A stretch of 64,000 nt of DNA from Setoptus koraiensis (taxonomy: Eukaryota; Arthropoda), in the NCBI GenBank assembly GCA_048013815.1, contig CM106585.1, forward strand, positions 4,836,001 through 4,900,000, in the 5' to 3' direction. Positions 1 to 10,724 of this stretch are shown here, piece by piece. A program made the translations under genes and the position numbers. Below the pieces are notes generated by a model, which did not search any database, was not told the origin of the DNA, and saw nothing but the letters and a program-made list of their open reading frames with translations. The stretch's first letter is position 1, and each line of letters opens with the position of its first letter.

Positions 1-1731
1 AATATCTCAGGGGCTTCAGCGGACCGTCTCGAGCCCGAGCGGGGCCAGCCGGCGAACGGCCACTGGCGGCGAATAGTGGCGCATTATTAAGCAGACCAGG
101 ACTAATAAACTGTGATGGCTTCATATGTGTCAAGTCGCTGCCGGCGAGCGTTGCTCTGATTTCCGAGAAAAAAGTCGCGCTCGAAATTCATTTCGAGCGA
201 TTGATTTGTGGCGCCCACTCGACTTGATACAGTGACTGTGTGCAAACATGTCGTCACATTAATTAGAGCTCGTGTGTGTCGCACGAGCAAACTAGACGAT
301 GGGCCTAGATGAGATAAGATTGCCGCGCCATCGTGTGCCATCGTCTGGTCATTTATCGGGGGCGCCGGGCCGGCCCGACATGTCGTGCGGGTCGGCCATA
401 TGATTCATATAAATGAGACAGTTTATTTCTTGGTTCGCTTTATTTGATTTTATGCGTTTGCGGCGCCGTCCCCGAGGGCCAAATGCCCGCTCGTGGCAAC
501 TAGTCGGATATATCGCGCGACCGCCGCATGTCAGGCCCGACGGGAAGCCCCGAGCGAAGTTGTTTGTCGGGCTGCCGCCGCCGGTGTCGGCGAGGCTCAT
601 TTGGGCTCGCGGGCCTCATCTTTGGCGCGCCGATATATCCGACGGCGACCGGCGGCACCCGACGGCAACCGACTGTAAACTCTCACGACCATCTGTTATG
701 CGGCGCTGTGGTTGTCGCCCATCGGCGTTAATCACGTCGCCGCATATTATTTACCATTGCATACGCGCCCGTCTGGGCATAGTGGCGCAGTGCCAATAAC
801 AGGTGCGGGCACGAATACCGTCGGCGCAGTTTCCGTTCGCGCGCGCGCGCCCGCTCGCCATTGTCGGGAAATAGGCTCACAGGAAATAAGCTCGCGCCCA
901 CGGTGATGACCTTTTTCGGATGGCGCGCGGTTGAAATATCGGGGCCCCCGAACGTGGGGGGCGCCGCCACTGCGACGTCTGTCTCATTACGATCACCGCT
1001 AAGTGTGATCGCTAAAAGTGCGCGCCCTAAAGGAGCGCATTAGATTAGTGCACTTAATTACAATTAGCCCCATTTCGCGTGCGCGTGTCTCGTCTACATG
1101 TTAACAGTGTGCGGGTGTCTCGTCAGCCTGGCCGCCGGTGCGGCCCGCATGCCCGATGCAAATACCCGACGCGGCGGATGCGCCCGTCACTCCGAAACCG
1201 TTGTGTGGTGCGGTGCGGCCGCCTGTCGTGTCATCGGCGAAACATTAATAATCAATTAATCAGCGCTGGTCAGTGGCCTAGCCAAGTGTCCTGTCGAGGG
1301 GGGGGGGCGCCGCCAGTCGCAATCGAAGAAATACTGCCACTGGCTACCTTCGGGGGGCCGCTGCCGCCGGCGCGCTCTGCCTATCCGACGATCCGATGCA
1401 CCAATGAACCAATTTTCATCCGACAGTCAATTGTGGCACGAGAAAAATAAAACATGCCCCAGGCTGGCCCCGCCGACCCGGGCGCCCAGAGCCCGTTCCG
1501 CGGGCTCATTGTGCGCCGCAAGTGCAAAATTGGGCCCAATCAGGCGAACTCGCGACTCGCCAGATTATGCGACCGACTGCGCGAGCTTGCGACTTATATG
1601 CGATTTTTTTCCGCGAACAACATTCAGATTACTCGAACATCGAGCGTTGGAGTCTCGAAGGCATTTTCGGCGACGATTCGGCTCGCCGCGCCACCAATCA
1701 GGCGACCGATCTCGCCAGTTTGCAAATTGCA

Positions 1732-1856
1732 ACTCGAATATCCGCCGCACTGTGAGACTCGAATGTCCGCCGCACTGTGAGGCTCGAATATCCGCCGCAC
1801 TGTGAGACCCGAATATCCGCCGCACGGTGCTACTCGAATATCCGCCGCACGCTCAT
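1732..1856. repeat. 25-bp minisatellite, five units
   Basis: Five head-to-tail copies of a 25-bp unit with the core CGAATATCCGCCGCAC. Units 1 to 3 end in TGTGAG, and unit 4 carries a CGGTGCT variant. A related word, GCGGATATTC, recurs in reverse orientation in the 31-bp duplication at 16,425-16,486, so the same sequence family appears twice in the GC-rich half. Confidence 0.9.
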
Positions 1857-2288
1857 CCCGGCGTGCATACTTGCCGCCATCAACCCGCGATGCTCGTGCA
1901 GTCTCGGGCTCTTGTGCCGCGCGCCGCAAAACCCCGATACCTGTGCGGAAAAGTCGGCCCGATTAACGCGAGCCGGTTAACCGGCCCGGTGGCCCGGTCG
2001 AAGAGACCGAGTCAGCGCGGGCACGGTGCGTTATCTCGCGTGGTAGCTATTTCGAGGCCGCGCATGGCATCGATCAGAGCGTAGAAAACCGAGAGGTCAG
2101 CTTTTCGGGGCACATTGTGCAGATAATCCCCCTCTTGCACTGTGATTAAAACTTTTAGCTGGAACAACGCGACCAGCAAGCTCGTTAGGTCGCGCCCACG
2201 GACCCGATGCTGCGGACCGTGCAGTTTAGAGGCTCACTTGACGCGTTTTCTTGCGTTGCGAGTCGCGAGAAATGTTGCGAGAAGCGAT

Positions 2289-2382
2289 GCCGAAACCCTG
2301 CCGAAACGCCGCCGAAACGCTGCCGAAACGCTGCCGAAACGCTGCGAAAAACGCTGCCAGAAACGAGGAACGCTGCCAGAAA
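2289..2382. repeat. 11-bp minisatellite GCCGAAACGCT
   Basis: Five regular 11-bp units (2289-2343) of the form GCCGAAACGCT, decaying into longer variants with GCCAGAAA up to about 2382. GCCAGAAA is the reverse complement of the TTTCTGGC core of the 10-bp array at 11,551-11,640. Confidence 0.85.
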
Positions 2383-3069
2383 ATCTCACGCAGAGACACA
2401 TGTGACATAGGGTCGTTGGCGAGCGGCGACTGCCTTGCGACTGGCGCTGTCAGCTGCGGATAATAGGCAATTAGCCGATATTTTGTTTTGTTGCAGTCGG
2501 TGAACTGTGAACAAACTGCCAGGCAACCCGAGCCGGCGCCGGGTTCAAGTTCAGCCGCCAAACCAATAATACTAATGAGAAAAATGGCAACAATTTGGGC
2601 CGTGTTTGCAAAAATAAAAAAACGACTTTTACGGCAACGGCAACAGCAATTTTTTGCGAGCAGCGACGGCAAATTCTCGCCGGTTGCAACGCCCGTGAAT
2701 ATCGACGGATAATGAGGCTGCTGCGATGCGACCACGACTGGTGATCAGTGTGAGTGGCGCCGCGTCTATTTTTATCCGCATCTTTGTTTGTTTCGCTGGC
2801 AGCCGGGCCAGCGCTGTCGGGCGCCAATTTGTTTGGTCTGTTTCTGTTCCGACGGAATGGCCGGCGAAATCGGTTCGCGGGCCCGTCTGAGTCAGACGGT
2901 CTGACACTACGGCCAGCAGCACAGCGAGCAATCCGAAAAAACAGCCGGTATAGCTCATATTTCACGGGCCCGTCCGCCGAGACAGGGCGCACAATATTTT
3001 TTAAATGGCACTTTTATGGCTCTGTGTCGTGTAATCTGTTTCGAGCCGGCGCGACCGTGTTGTGTGTTG

Positions 3070-3074
3070 TTATG
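3070..3074 (+). repeat. Target-site duplication, left copy (TTATG)
   Basis: TTATG lies directly before the TGTTAAC end of the element and recurs at 7614-7618 directly after its other end. Five bases is the normal duplication length for Ty1/copia integrases. Confidence 0.88.
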
Positions 3075-3341
3075 TGTTAACATAACGTATTTTGTTTAGA
3101 TGTTAACTCATGAAGAGTTAGATTATAACTACTTTATTTCTATGATTGTATGTAACATAGATGAATATGCTTTAGAGTGAAAAGTAACTCCGTGTTAGGA
3201 GTGTTGATCACATGATCAGTACATGTTCACAATTAATGCATATAGCATACAGCATATGAACACGGTGGTGAGTACGACACTCACGGTTCATATTACATAT
3301 CTTTGCTATGAGCACAATACAAATACAACTATTATCGAACA
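3075..3341 (-). repeat. Complete copia 3' LTR (267 bp)
   Basis: On the minus strand it runs from TGTTCGATAATAG to CGTTATGTTAACA, giving a TG...CA LTR with a TGTT/AACA terminal inverted repeat. A polypurine tract precedes it and the TTATG duplication follows it. It matches the truncated LTR at 5891-6109 over 211 bp with one base change and one 8-bp indel. Confidence 0.92.
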
Positions 3342-3351
3342 TCACCCCTTT
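3342..3351 (-). promoter_or_regulatory. Polypurine tract of the copia element
   Basis: The minus strand reads AAAGGGGTGA immediately before the LTR start, the expected place for the plus-strand DNA primer. The nine bases AAGGGGTGA also occur at 6247-6255, just before the gag start codon. Confidence 0.75.
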
Positions 3352-3379
3352 GTGCTCTTAGCATAATTCATATCTGAAT

Positions 3380-5890
3380 TCACTTTTGTGAGCTTTCAGT
3401 TAGAATACGATCGCGATTGATGATGAACTTTCCAGTCTGGACTGTTTTCGTTAGTATGTCTGCTAGTTGATGTTCTGATTTGACATGCATCAATCCCAAT
3501 TCGTGTAACTCAATCTGTTCCCGTACATAGGCGTCCTGTGATCTTAAATGACGGGTACGTAATGTTGCCTTCTCTGATTGAGCTATTTTAATGGCACTTG
3601 TATTGTCGCATTTGATGATTGCTTTTTCATCTGGTATGATATTAAGCTCGATCATAAAGCGACGTATCCATGAAATTTCTTTTGACAGTGCACATAGTGC
3701 AATCACTTCTGCCTCGGTTGACGATAATGTTACATGCCGTTGTAACTGTGTTTTCCAGTGAATTGTGGAACCATTAAACATGAGAACATAGCCAGTTGTT
3801 GATTTGCTTGTTCCAATGTCACCAGCAAAGTCACTGTCACTGTATCCAATTAAGCCTTGTTTTTCGTCTTTGTTGCTTAATTTGATACCCATATTGATTG
3901 TTCCGGCTAAATAGCGAAACACTTGTTTTGCTCTTTTCCAATCGTTCTCAGTGGGAGCTGACATTTTTCTCGATAGTTGGTTTACAGCAAACGCAATGTC
4001 TGGTCTTGTCATGTCAGCTAAATACGCCAGCGAGCCAACTGCACTGCGATATGGTACACCACTGTCTAGAGGTGAATCGTCAATGTCATTGAATTGGTTG
4101 ACTGGATTTGCGACATGTTTTGCATGTGACATATTGAATGTCGCCAGTATCTTTCTTGTATACTTAGATTGATGTAAGAAGATACCGTCTGCTTCTACCA
4201 TTATTTCTAGACCTCGGTAGGTATTAACATTCAGCTCTCTCATTTCAAATTGATCCTTGAGCTTAGCTAATACGTCTAGAATGCTTGCTTCATTGTCTGC
4301 AAAAATTAGACCGTCGTCTACATAGACAATGACGATTAGAATTGGATCTAATCTATAGAACACACTATTGTCATAATGACTCATTTTCAAATCTATGTTT
4401 GTCATAAAGTCCGTGAAGCGTTTGTTCCACATACGCGGGCTCTGTTTGAGTCCATAAAGCGAACGTTTGAGCTTCCACACTTTGTCTGGTTCGCAATAAC
4501 CTTCTGGAGGTTCCATAAATATCTCTTCGTCGAGATGACCGTATAAGAATGCGGTTTTAATATCAAATTGACGGATGATCAGTTGATTCTTTGCGGCATA
4601 AGCCAATATTAGCCGTGTTGACATGATTTGTACAACTGAACAGTACGTTTCAAAGTAATCATGGCCGTAAATTTGACTGTATCCTTTGGCTACCACTCTT
4701 GCTTTGAACTTATCTATTTCATCATTATCTTTGTATTTTAAGGCATAGACCCATCTTGAACCCACTATCTTCTTCTTCACTTGGTTCTTTTCAACTACTT
4801 CAAAAACTTCATTCTGAATCAATGAATTCATTTCATCGTTCATAGCTACAGTCCATTCACCCCTGAATTCATTATTCATTGCTTGTCCGTAGTTGTTCGG
4901 TATAGACACTTGAGCCGCAGTTAACAGTGCACGAGCCACAGTTGCTCTTGGAGTTGGCATACAGGCATCGTAGATTCGCCTAATATACTCTCTTCTTATG
5001 AATTGACCGGTTGCTCTATTTCTCCAACGGCCCGTTGTTCGTTCGTGTATTAAGTCACCCACTCTTATAGCTAATTCTCCGTCTTCATTGTACGGAATCA
5101 AAAATCTCTCGTTTCCGTGATTTTGGATCAATGATGTTACCTCTTCGAATGAGATTGGTGGTACTTGGCCGGATGATGCCGGTGCTATCGCTCGAGGAGC
5201 TCGCTGAATTGGTAACGGATGAATTGCCCGTGGGGCTTGCGGTTGTTGCGGTTGCGGTTGTTGAGCCGTTGATTGTCGCGGTGGAGGTGTCGATATCATT
5301 GTATCATTATTATCGGTCCGTACATTTACTAATGGTGTTGAAGTAAGCATTTGTGTCGAATTACAACTTTCCATTGTGCAGTCGGCATCATCTACAGAAT
5401 CGTAGTCATTGTCATTTCTTTGTTGAGATGAACCTGCGATTTGTTGGACACTTTCAATTCGCTGAATTGGACGGTCGGTTGATTCCGCACAGATATTGTC
5501 CATCGATGTCCATAACACTTGTTCTTCATCGTCGGTTGACCTTGCTATATTTTCACCATTAAACATTTTGTTGATGAACACAGCATCACAAAACTTTTCG
5601 ACCTTATTTCCTCTGAGAAAGAAGTAGGTGTTGAAACGATCGGTGTATCCGACGAATGCTGCCTTAGATCCTTTCTCTTCCCATGATTTCATTTGTTGGT
5701 CAGGTTTCTTGAGAATTGCTAATTCACCGAAGATTCGCAAATTCTTTACATTTGGCTTCGATTTATGCCATAGTTCATACGGTGTTACCTGATTATTCGT
5801 TGAGTTTATCACTCGGTTGAGCGTATAGACTGCACAGCTAATCGCAAATGGCCACATATTTTTGTCTAGTTTAGACCCATTTAATATTGT
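3380..5890 (-). pseudogene. Copia pol fragment: integrase tail, RT and RNase H
   Basis: This is a long open frame with no stop, carrying the 3' two thirds of a copia polyprotein. It starts in the C-terminal part of integrase, where the motif TPYELWHKSKPN is clear. Next come a Thr/Pro/Gln-rich linker and the reverse transcriptase core (QFDIKTAFLYG, then SLYGLKQSPRMW and the catalytic YVDD). RNase H follows (SDSDFAGD, then TLSSTEAEVIAL and the LADILTK tail). Upstream of 5890 the frame runs through antisense LTR up to a chance Met at 5953, so the first roughly 21 residues of the open frame are not polyprotein. The catalytic residues of RT look intact. The fragment lacks its own gag, protease and integrase core and is separated from its promoter by the inversion, so I call it a broken copy. 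Confidence 0.9.
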
Positions 5891-6109
5891 CGTGAGTGTC
5901 GTACTCACCACCGTGTTCATATGCTGTATGCTATATGCATTAATTGTGAACATGTACTGATCATGTGATCAACACTCCTAACACGGAGTTACTTTTCACT
6001 CTAAAGCATATTCATCTATGTTATATACAATCATACAATCATAGAAATAAAGTAGTTATAATCTAACTCTTCATGAGTTAACATCTAAACAAAATACGTT
6101 ATGTTAACA
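5891..6109 (+). repeat. Truncated 5' LTR in inverted orientation
   Basis: This is the reverse complement of 3075-3285 and lacks the first 56 bp of the LTR. It carries an 8-bp tandem duplication (ATCATACA register) and one C/T difference relative to the 3' LTR. It ends TTAACA directly against the primer-binding site. Confidence 0.92.
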
Positions 6110-6121
6110 TGGTAGCAGAGC
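6110..6121 (+). promoter_or_regulatory. Primer-binding site for initiator tRNA-Met
   Basis: TGGTAGCAGAGC begins directly after the LTR. It is complementary to the 3' end (GCTCTGCTACCA) of animal initiator methionine tRNA, the primer used by many copia elements. Confidence 0.85.
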
Positions 6122-6281
6122 GATATAACGATTTATGGTTAAAAATTCAATGAAATTGTAAGTTTTCGAACTGTACAATAACGTCAACGTGTGACCAACA
6201 ACTTGATTATAAGTGTGTGTAATTGTAACCATCTCGTCAAATCATTAAGGGGTGAAAATACCAAAAAGTAAAGATTTGAAG

Positions 6282-7590
6282 ATGTCCGACAATAACAATT
6301 TTAAGATAGTCAAGTTGGATGTGGACAACTATGTGGTATGGAAATACCAATTTACGAATGTGTTAAAAGCAAAAGGTCTAGCAGCAGCGCTAGAAACAGG
6401 CTCGACAAGAAACGAAACAACGGACATGAATGCATTAGCATTATTAAGTTCATCACTTAGTGAAGAAAATATATTGAAGATCATAAGCTGCGACAATTTC
6501 AAAGACGCTTGGGAAACGATTGGTAGATGTTTCGAAAACAAAACTACATATGAACCGCAAGCATTATATGGCCGACTCAATTCTTACAAGATTAATTCGG
6601 CAAGCAACGTGAGCGCAGGTATTAGTGAAATCCGTGCAATAGTGGCGCAACTTAAGAATCTTAATGAGAAAGTTTCAGACAACTGTTTAATTGGTGCAAT
6701 TTTGTCAGCATTGCCAGAATCCTTCAAAGTGTTCAAAACGGTATGGAAGAATACGGCTGGCAACAACGTTGATGACTTAATATCTAAGCTGATGGCAGAA
6801 GCCTCTGATCAAGTGGCAAATGATACTAACGATTTCAAAGCATTCGCGGCAAAACCTGGTAAAAAGAACAAACCGAATTTCAACAATGATCAATGCCGAT
6901 ATTGCAAAGAAAAAGGCCATTGGATTAAGGATTGTCCTAATCTCAAGACACCGTACGACCCTAATAAAGGTCAAAAGAAGAATGACAACGACAGAAACAA
7001 GAATCACAAGGGCAAAGAAGGAAACAGCACGAATGAACTAGCCTTCACGACACACTCAACCGTGGAAAGGCAATTAACTAAGGAAATATGGGTGGCAGAC
7101 AGTGGCTGCACCCATCATATGTCTCCATTTAAAGAATTGTTCAGTTTCATTAATAATGTAACCGTGGAACCTGAAGCTATTCAACTTGCCGATGATTCGT
7201 GTTTGAAAGTTTATGGTAAAGGCGATATCAGCACAACAAAAGGAACCCTCAAAGATGTGTTATTTGTTCCAAACTTGGGACAAAATCTGTTTTCAATGTC
7301 TACGGCTGGTAAAGTTTTAACGTATAAAGGAAGTAACGAGAAAATAGTCTTCTTTCATCAAGGAAAAGAAGTATTCACGGCTCATAATGAAGATAAGCTG
7401 TATTTGATCGAATTTCCACCGGTAAAATCAAGTTATTATGGCGGAGCTAAAGCGGCAACCTTAAGTGAATGGCACGCTCGCTTCTCTCATGTTTCACCGG
7501 AGACGATCAACTTCATGCACAAGAACAAAGTTGTAGACGGGCTGGATATCGTGGCCAATGTTAATGAAAAATGTTTGGACTGTCAACTCA
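6282..7590 (+). pseudogene. Copia gag, protease and integrase-start fragment
   Basis: I start at the ATG at 6282, because the frame upstream has only a GTG. The product is the 5' third of a copia polyprotein. It begins with an N-terminal UBN2-type Gag (DNYVVWKYQF and the following helical region). A CCHC zinc knuckle (CRYCKEKGHWIKDC) is encoded near 6895, then a basic Lys/Asn linker. The aspartic protease follows with its D-S-G active site (WVADSGCTHHM, near 7092), and last the GAG-pre-integrase domain with a His motif (EWHARFSHVSPE) and the CxxC pair CLDC. The true frame ends at about 7590. Residues after CQLNK come from antisense LTR and end at a stop at 7617. There is no frameshift inside, but the protein is cut before the integrase catalytic core. 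Confidence 0.9.
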
Positions 7591-7613
7591 ACAAATACAA
7601 CTATTATCGAACA
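7591..7613 (-). repeat. First 23 bp of the copia 5' LTR
   Basis: Identical to 3319-3341, the start of the 3' LTR, and in the same minus orientation. It is the remaining outer tip of the 5' LTR left behind when the rest was inverted. TTATG follows directly. Confidence 0.88.
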
Positions 7614-7618
7614 TTATG
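7614..7618 (+). repeat. Target-site duplication, right copy (TTATG)
   Basis: Matches the TTATG at 3070-3074 exactly and closes the insertion. Confidence 0.88.
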
Positions 7619-8845
7619 ACAATGTCGTTGGGCGCCCTAATTCGCGAATTCTTCGCCGGACTGGAAATCTATTTATTCTGGCATGTATGTATCTGTTTTT
7701 TGTGTTGCCCTTTCTCTGGCTGGCTTCGTTAGTCGCCCTAGGATGTGGCCGCGTTCTAATGGTCTTTTGGATACTGTTTGCCTCGCCAACATCTTGTCGA
7801 GCCGACGCGACCGTGTTTGGCTGCGGCCCCGAGCCGCTGGGGCCGCTCGCTGCGCCCGGGCGTTTGTTTGTGTGTTTGCACAGCGGCACAAACGGCGCGC
7901 GCGGGCGCCACACGATGAAAAATAGACGATGCCTGACAGAGCGTCGGGCCCAAGCGATGCGGCCGCTGCCGGGCTCGCGAGAGCACGACGGGCCGGCGGC
8001 TCGCGCCAGAGCGGGCCGGCCCGCCAGCGCAGTCAGTCAGTCTTATCTTGTTAAGTCGGCAAGACTATTCAAGTGTAGTGTGCTTATCCCCTCATCCATG
8101 CTGGCGGCGCCCCATGTTAGCGGCGCCACTAGTTTATTCTGCTAATGGTCTTGGCCAACTAATCTATGTGAGCTGGCTGTTGTTGCGTCGGGCGCGCGTG
8201 TGCCGGCGGATCCGCGCCCGGACTCCCGAGTCAATCTCTATACTCAATGCCAGCCGAGACCGCTGTACGCCGCCTGCTTTTTGCTGGCCCGCCGGCCCGC
8301 TCATTGCGGCGCCCGCTGCAAACTGCCAAAAAGCTTAACGATTCGCGCCGTTTGTTAGCTTTGCCCGGCCGGCCCCACCGCTAAGCAAATGAATTGCCAG
8401 CCGGCGATAAAGGAGTCGATAAAACGCGCCCAGCCAACACAAACAAAGCGAAACGAAAACAAAACATTGTGCTGGCGCCATTGCCCTCATTGGGGCGCTC
8501 TCATTGAGAAACTTTGCAAATTTTTTTATTTTTACGCACGCCGCAGCCGATACACGCCGTACATAATGCAGCCAGTTTGCATTATGTGGCGCACAGCCGC
8601 TGACACAGGCAAAAAATTTCACCGCCAGTGGGCGCCCATATTGGGGGGCCCACAATGTAGGGGGCTTACAGTATCGGGGGGCGCCCAATATTTTGGGGCG
8701 CCGGCGCGCGAAACGTCGCGCTGTACGAGAAGACGGCGGGCCGAAAAAGTGTCTTGCTGCGGTAGCCGCTTTAAATTTGACCAGCGCGAGCTCCGAGCCA
8801 AAATTGAGTCGACTGTCGGCCGTGGGCGGCCTCGCGCGGGTGCGG

Positions 8846-8888
8846 CGCGTCCGCCGCGTTCGCCGAGTCCGCCGAGTCCGCCGAGTCG
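8846..8888. repeat. 9-bp array CGCCGAGTC
   Basis: Three clean copies of CGCCGAGTC (8861-8887) are preceded by degenerate CGTCCGCCGCGTT units. Confidence 0.8.
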
Positions 8889-8987
8889 CGCCCCCAATGC
8901 CGGATCTGACTCGTAGCGCGCGTTTTATCGCGCGCAGTGTCGGCGCCCCAAGTTGCGAGCGGCTGTCAGATCGCCAGCGGGGAATCG

Positions 8988-8988
<1 letters not shown>

Positions 8989-9018
<30 letters not shown>
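8989..9018. repeat. TG microsatellite
   Basis: An uninterrupted run of about 15 TG dinucleotides, followed by CGTGTGCG. Confidence 0.95.
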
Positions 9019-9023
<5 letters not shown>

Positions 9024-9800
9024 GCGCGTTGCCGTTGTCGCTGGCGGTGCGATGGGGATTGTTTGCGAAAGTGCGCGCCAGAAAACAACCGACAAGCGGC
9101 CCGACGCGCCCCAGCAAAGCGATAAACGGGGCGCCAAGCGAGCCAAAAACAAATCATCAACAAAAACGCTACGTGATGTATGGTCGACACACTCGCATAC
9201 ATACATAAAGAGCGACTACAAATAACGGTCGCTATCATGAGATAAATTTGCAGTTTCGCCCAGCCACGACAAATGGACCGACGGGCACGCTCGTGCGGCT
9301 CGAAACGGCTCCGTTCGGGCGCCCGGCCAGCGGGCCGCGGCCGAGCCGGAGCGCGTGGGCGTCCGCGAGTCCGCCCGCCAGTCGGGTTGCCACGGGAGAC
9401 GGCGGGCCGATTTCGGGCCGCTCGGCGCGCTTGGGGCTGGCTGGCGGAACCGGCCCAACGAGCCAGCCTGACATAATCATGGCCATGTCAAGAAAAGAAA
9501 CAGGCGCTCGGGCCGGCGCGCATTCTTCGCTCTGGCCGGCCGCTCGTTGCGCGCCGGCCCCTAATGTGACTAGGCGGCCATATTATGCATGATGATGACT
9601 ACATCAAAAATAAATATGCCACCGGGCGCACCGTCGTCATGTTAGAGCCGCGTGGGGCCGCGCAGGTATGCGGCCGCGGGCCGGCCCGCGGCCGGTAATT
9701 GGCAATACCGCGCCGCGTATAAATATAAACATACCCATGTATAAATATACATGTATATTTATATGGATATATCCATTTTTTCCGCATGTCGCGCGCATAT

Positions 9801-9900
9801 CGCGTATATGGCGCCCATGTCGCGTATATGGCGCCCATGTCGCGTATTAGGCGTATATCTGGCGTATCGCGCCCATGATGCGTACATTGCGCATACTGGG
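9801..9900. repeat. 20-bp array with CGCGTATATGGCGCCCATGT
   Basis: Two exact 20-bp units (9801-9840) decay into shorter GCGTAT and CCCGTATT words to about 9900. The GTATA words make this island AT-richer than its surroundings. Confidence 0.8.
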
Positions 9901-10673
9901 CCCGTATTGTCCCGTATTCGCCGTAACCGAATGAGTGTGCCCAGCCCGGCGGACATGTTTGTGTGTGCGGACGCAACGAAGCAAAACATCGAGATGGATA
10001 TTGCCGGGCTCCATTAGCGGGCCCGCGCACGCCCGAGCCGGTAAACCGGGCGCCGCTCTCGGCACGCTTGCCGCTTGTCGGGCCACTCGGGCACGTCGCT
10101 CGCTACCTGTCGCGGGCCGAAACGCTTGTCGCCTGTCGCCAGTCACATTCCGGCTCGCCTCGTCGGACTAGAAGCGCCGAGTTGCGGTGACAGCGTCGCC
10201 AAAAACACGCCAGGTAACTGGGTCTCTGGCCACTAAAGGCCAACAATTTGAACAACACGGGCCGGCCCGTTTGTGCGCGCGCGGCCCATCACTGGCCGCT
10301 CAATTAAAGTTGTGTCGTGGCATGTGCCTGGCCAGTGTCCACTCAACGAGGCCCCAAATGGGCCCCACGGGCAACCATGGCCAACCCAGTGGCCGGCCCG
10401 CCGTAAGCCGCGCATAAAAATAATAAGAAATGGCACGCCGTGACATGTTTTGCTAACAGAGGCGAGCCTAATCTAATATTGAAATTCTTGCAAATTGTCG
10501 GCGCCGCCGAGCTCGTGCGCATGTTACCTGGCCAACGCGCCGGATAAAGCGAATGAAGCGAGAATGGCCCAAGCGCGCCCAAGGTCGCCCCCTGTCGGCA
10601 GAGGCGCGCGCGCACGCGGGTTGGCCAAGCGCGAACCAGCGTCAATAGTTTTTGCAGCCGCTGACAGCATCAC

Positions 10674-10724
10674 TTGCAGCGGCTAGATACAGGTGAGGCA
10701 CTCACCTGTACCTAGCCGCTGCAA
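10674..10724. repeat. Near-perfect hairpin, 24-bp arms
   Basis: Arms 10674-10697 and 10701-10724 pair at 23 of 24 positions around a 3-base loop (GCA). The left arm begins TTGCAGCGGCTAG and ends CAGGTGAG. No flanking duplication or transposon ends are obvious. Confidence 0.92.

Larger units (their letters stand above)
1..3069. other. GC-rich intergenic DNA with minisatellites
   Basis: No gene can be supported here. Open frames exist on both strands, but they overlap each other, have arbitrary GC-driven composition and no domain I recognise. The stretch is rich in GGCCC and GGCGCC words and holds two tandem arrays, annotated separately at 1732-1856 and 2289-2382. It ends at the target-site duplication of the copia insertion. 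It may belong to a long intron or an upstream flank of the GPCR gene further right, but nothing in the sequence decides this. Confidence 0.6.
3075..7613. mobile_element. Ty1/copia LTR retrotransposon with internal inversion
   Basis: The element starts TGTT, ends AACA and is flanked by TTATG on both sides. Read on the minus strand from 7613, it begins with the first 23 bp of the LTR. Then comes a segment in opposite orientation (5891-7590) holding the rest of the 5' LTR, the primer-binding site, gag, protease and the pre-integrase region. The minus orientation resumes at 5890 with the integrase tail, reverse transcriptase, RNase H, polypurine tract and a complete 3' LTR. The zinc-binding and catalytic core of integrase and LTR positions 24-56 are missing. 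The duplication around the whole unit shows that it occupies a single integration site. The copy cannot make a full Gag-Pol, but both halves remain open over long stretches, so the rearrangement looks recent. Confidence 0.9.

Noticed and set aside
102-2992. Many overlapping open frames of 60-170 codons on both strands in the GC-rich left end
   Set aside because: They overlap in several frames, begin at arbitrary starts, change composition with the local repeats and contain no domain I recognise. High GC alone removes stop codons.
5891-5953. Treating the Met at 5953 as the start of the copia pol protein
   Set aside because: Residues encoded from 5953 to 5891 are antisense LTR sequence joined by the inversion, not integrase.
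7558-8145. 195-codon + strand frame running out of the copia element into flanking DNA
   Set aside because: It starts inside the broken copia frame in another phase and continues into GC-rich flank. No domain is visible, and the apparent hydrophobic stretch is not followed by anything recognisable.
8335-9117. 260-codon minus-strand frame
   Set aside because: It translates the TG microsatellite as His/Thr and the 9-bp array as Arg/Thr; it is low-complexity read-through, not a gene.
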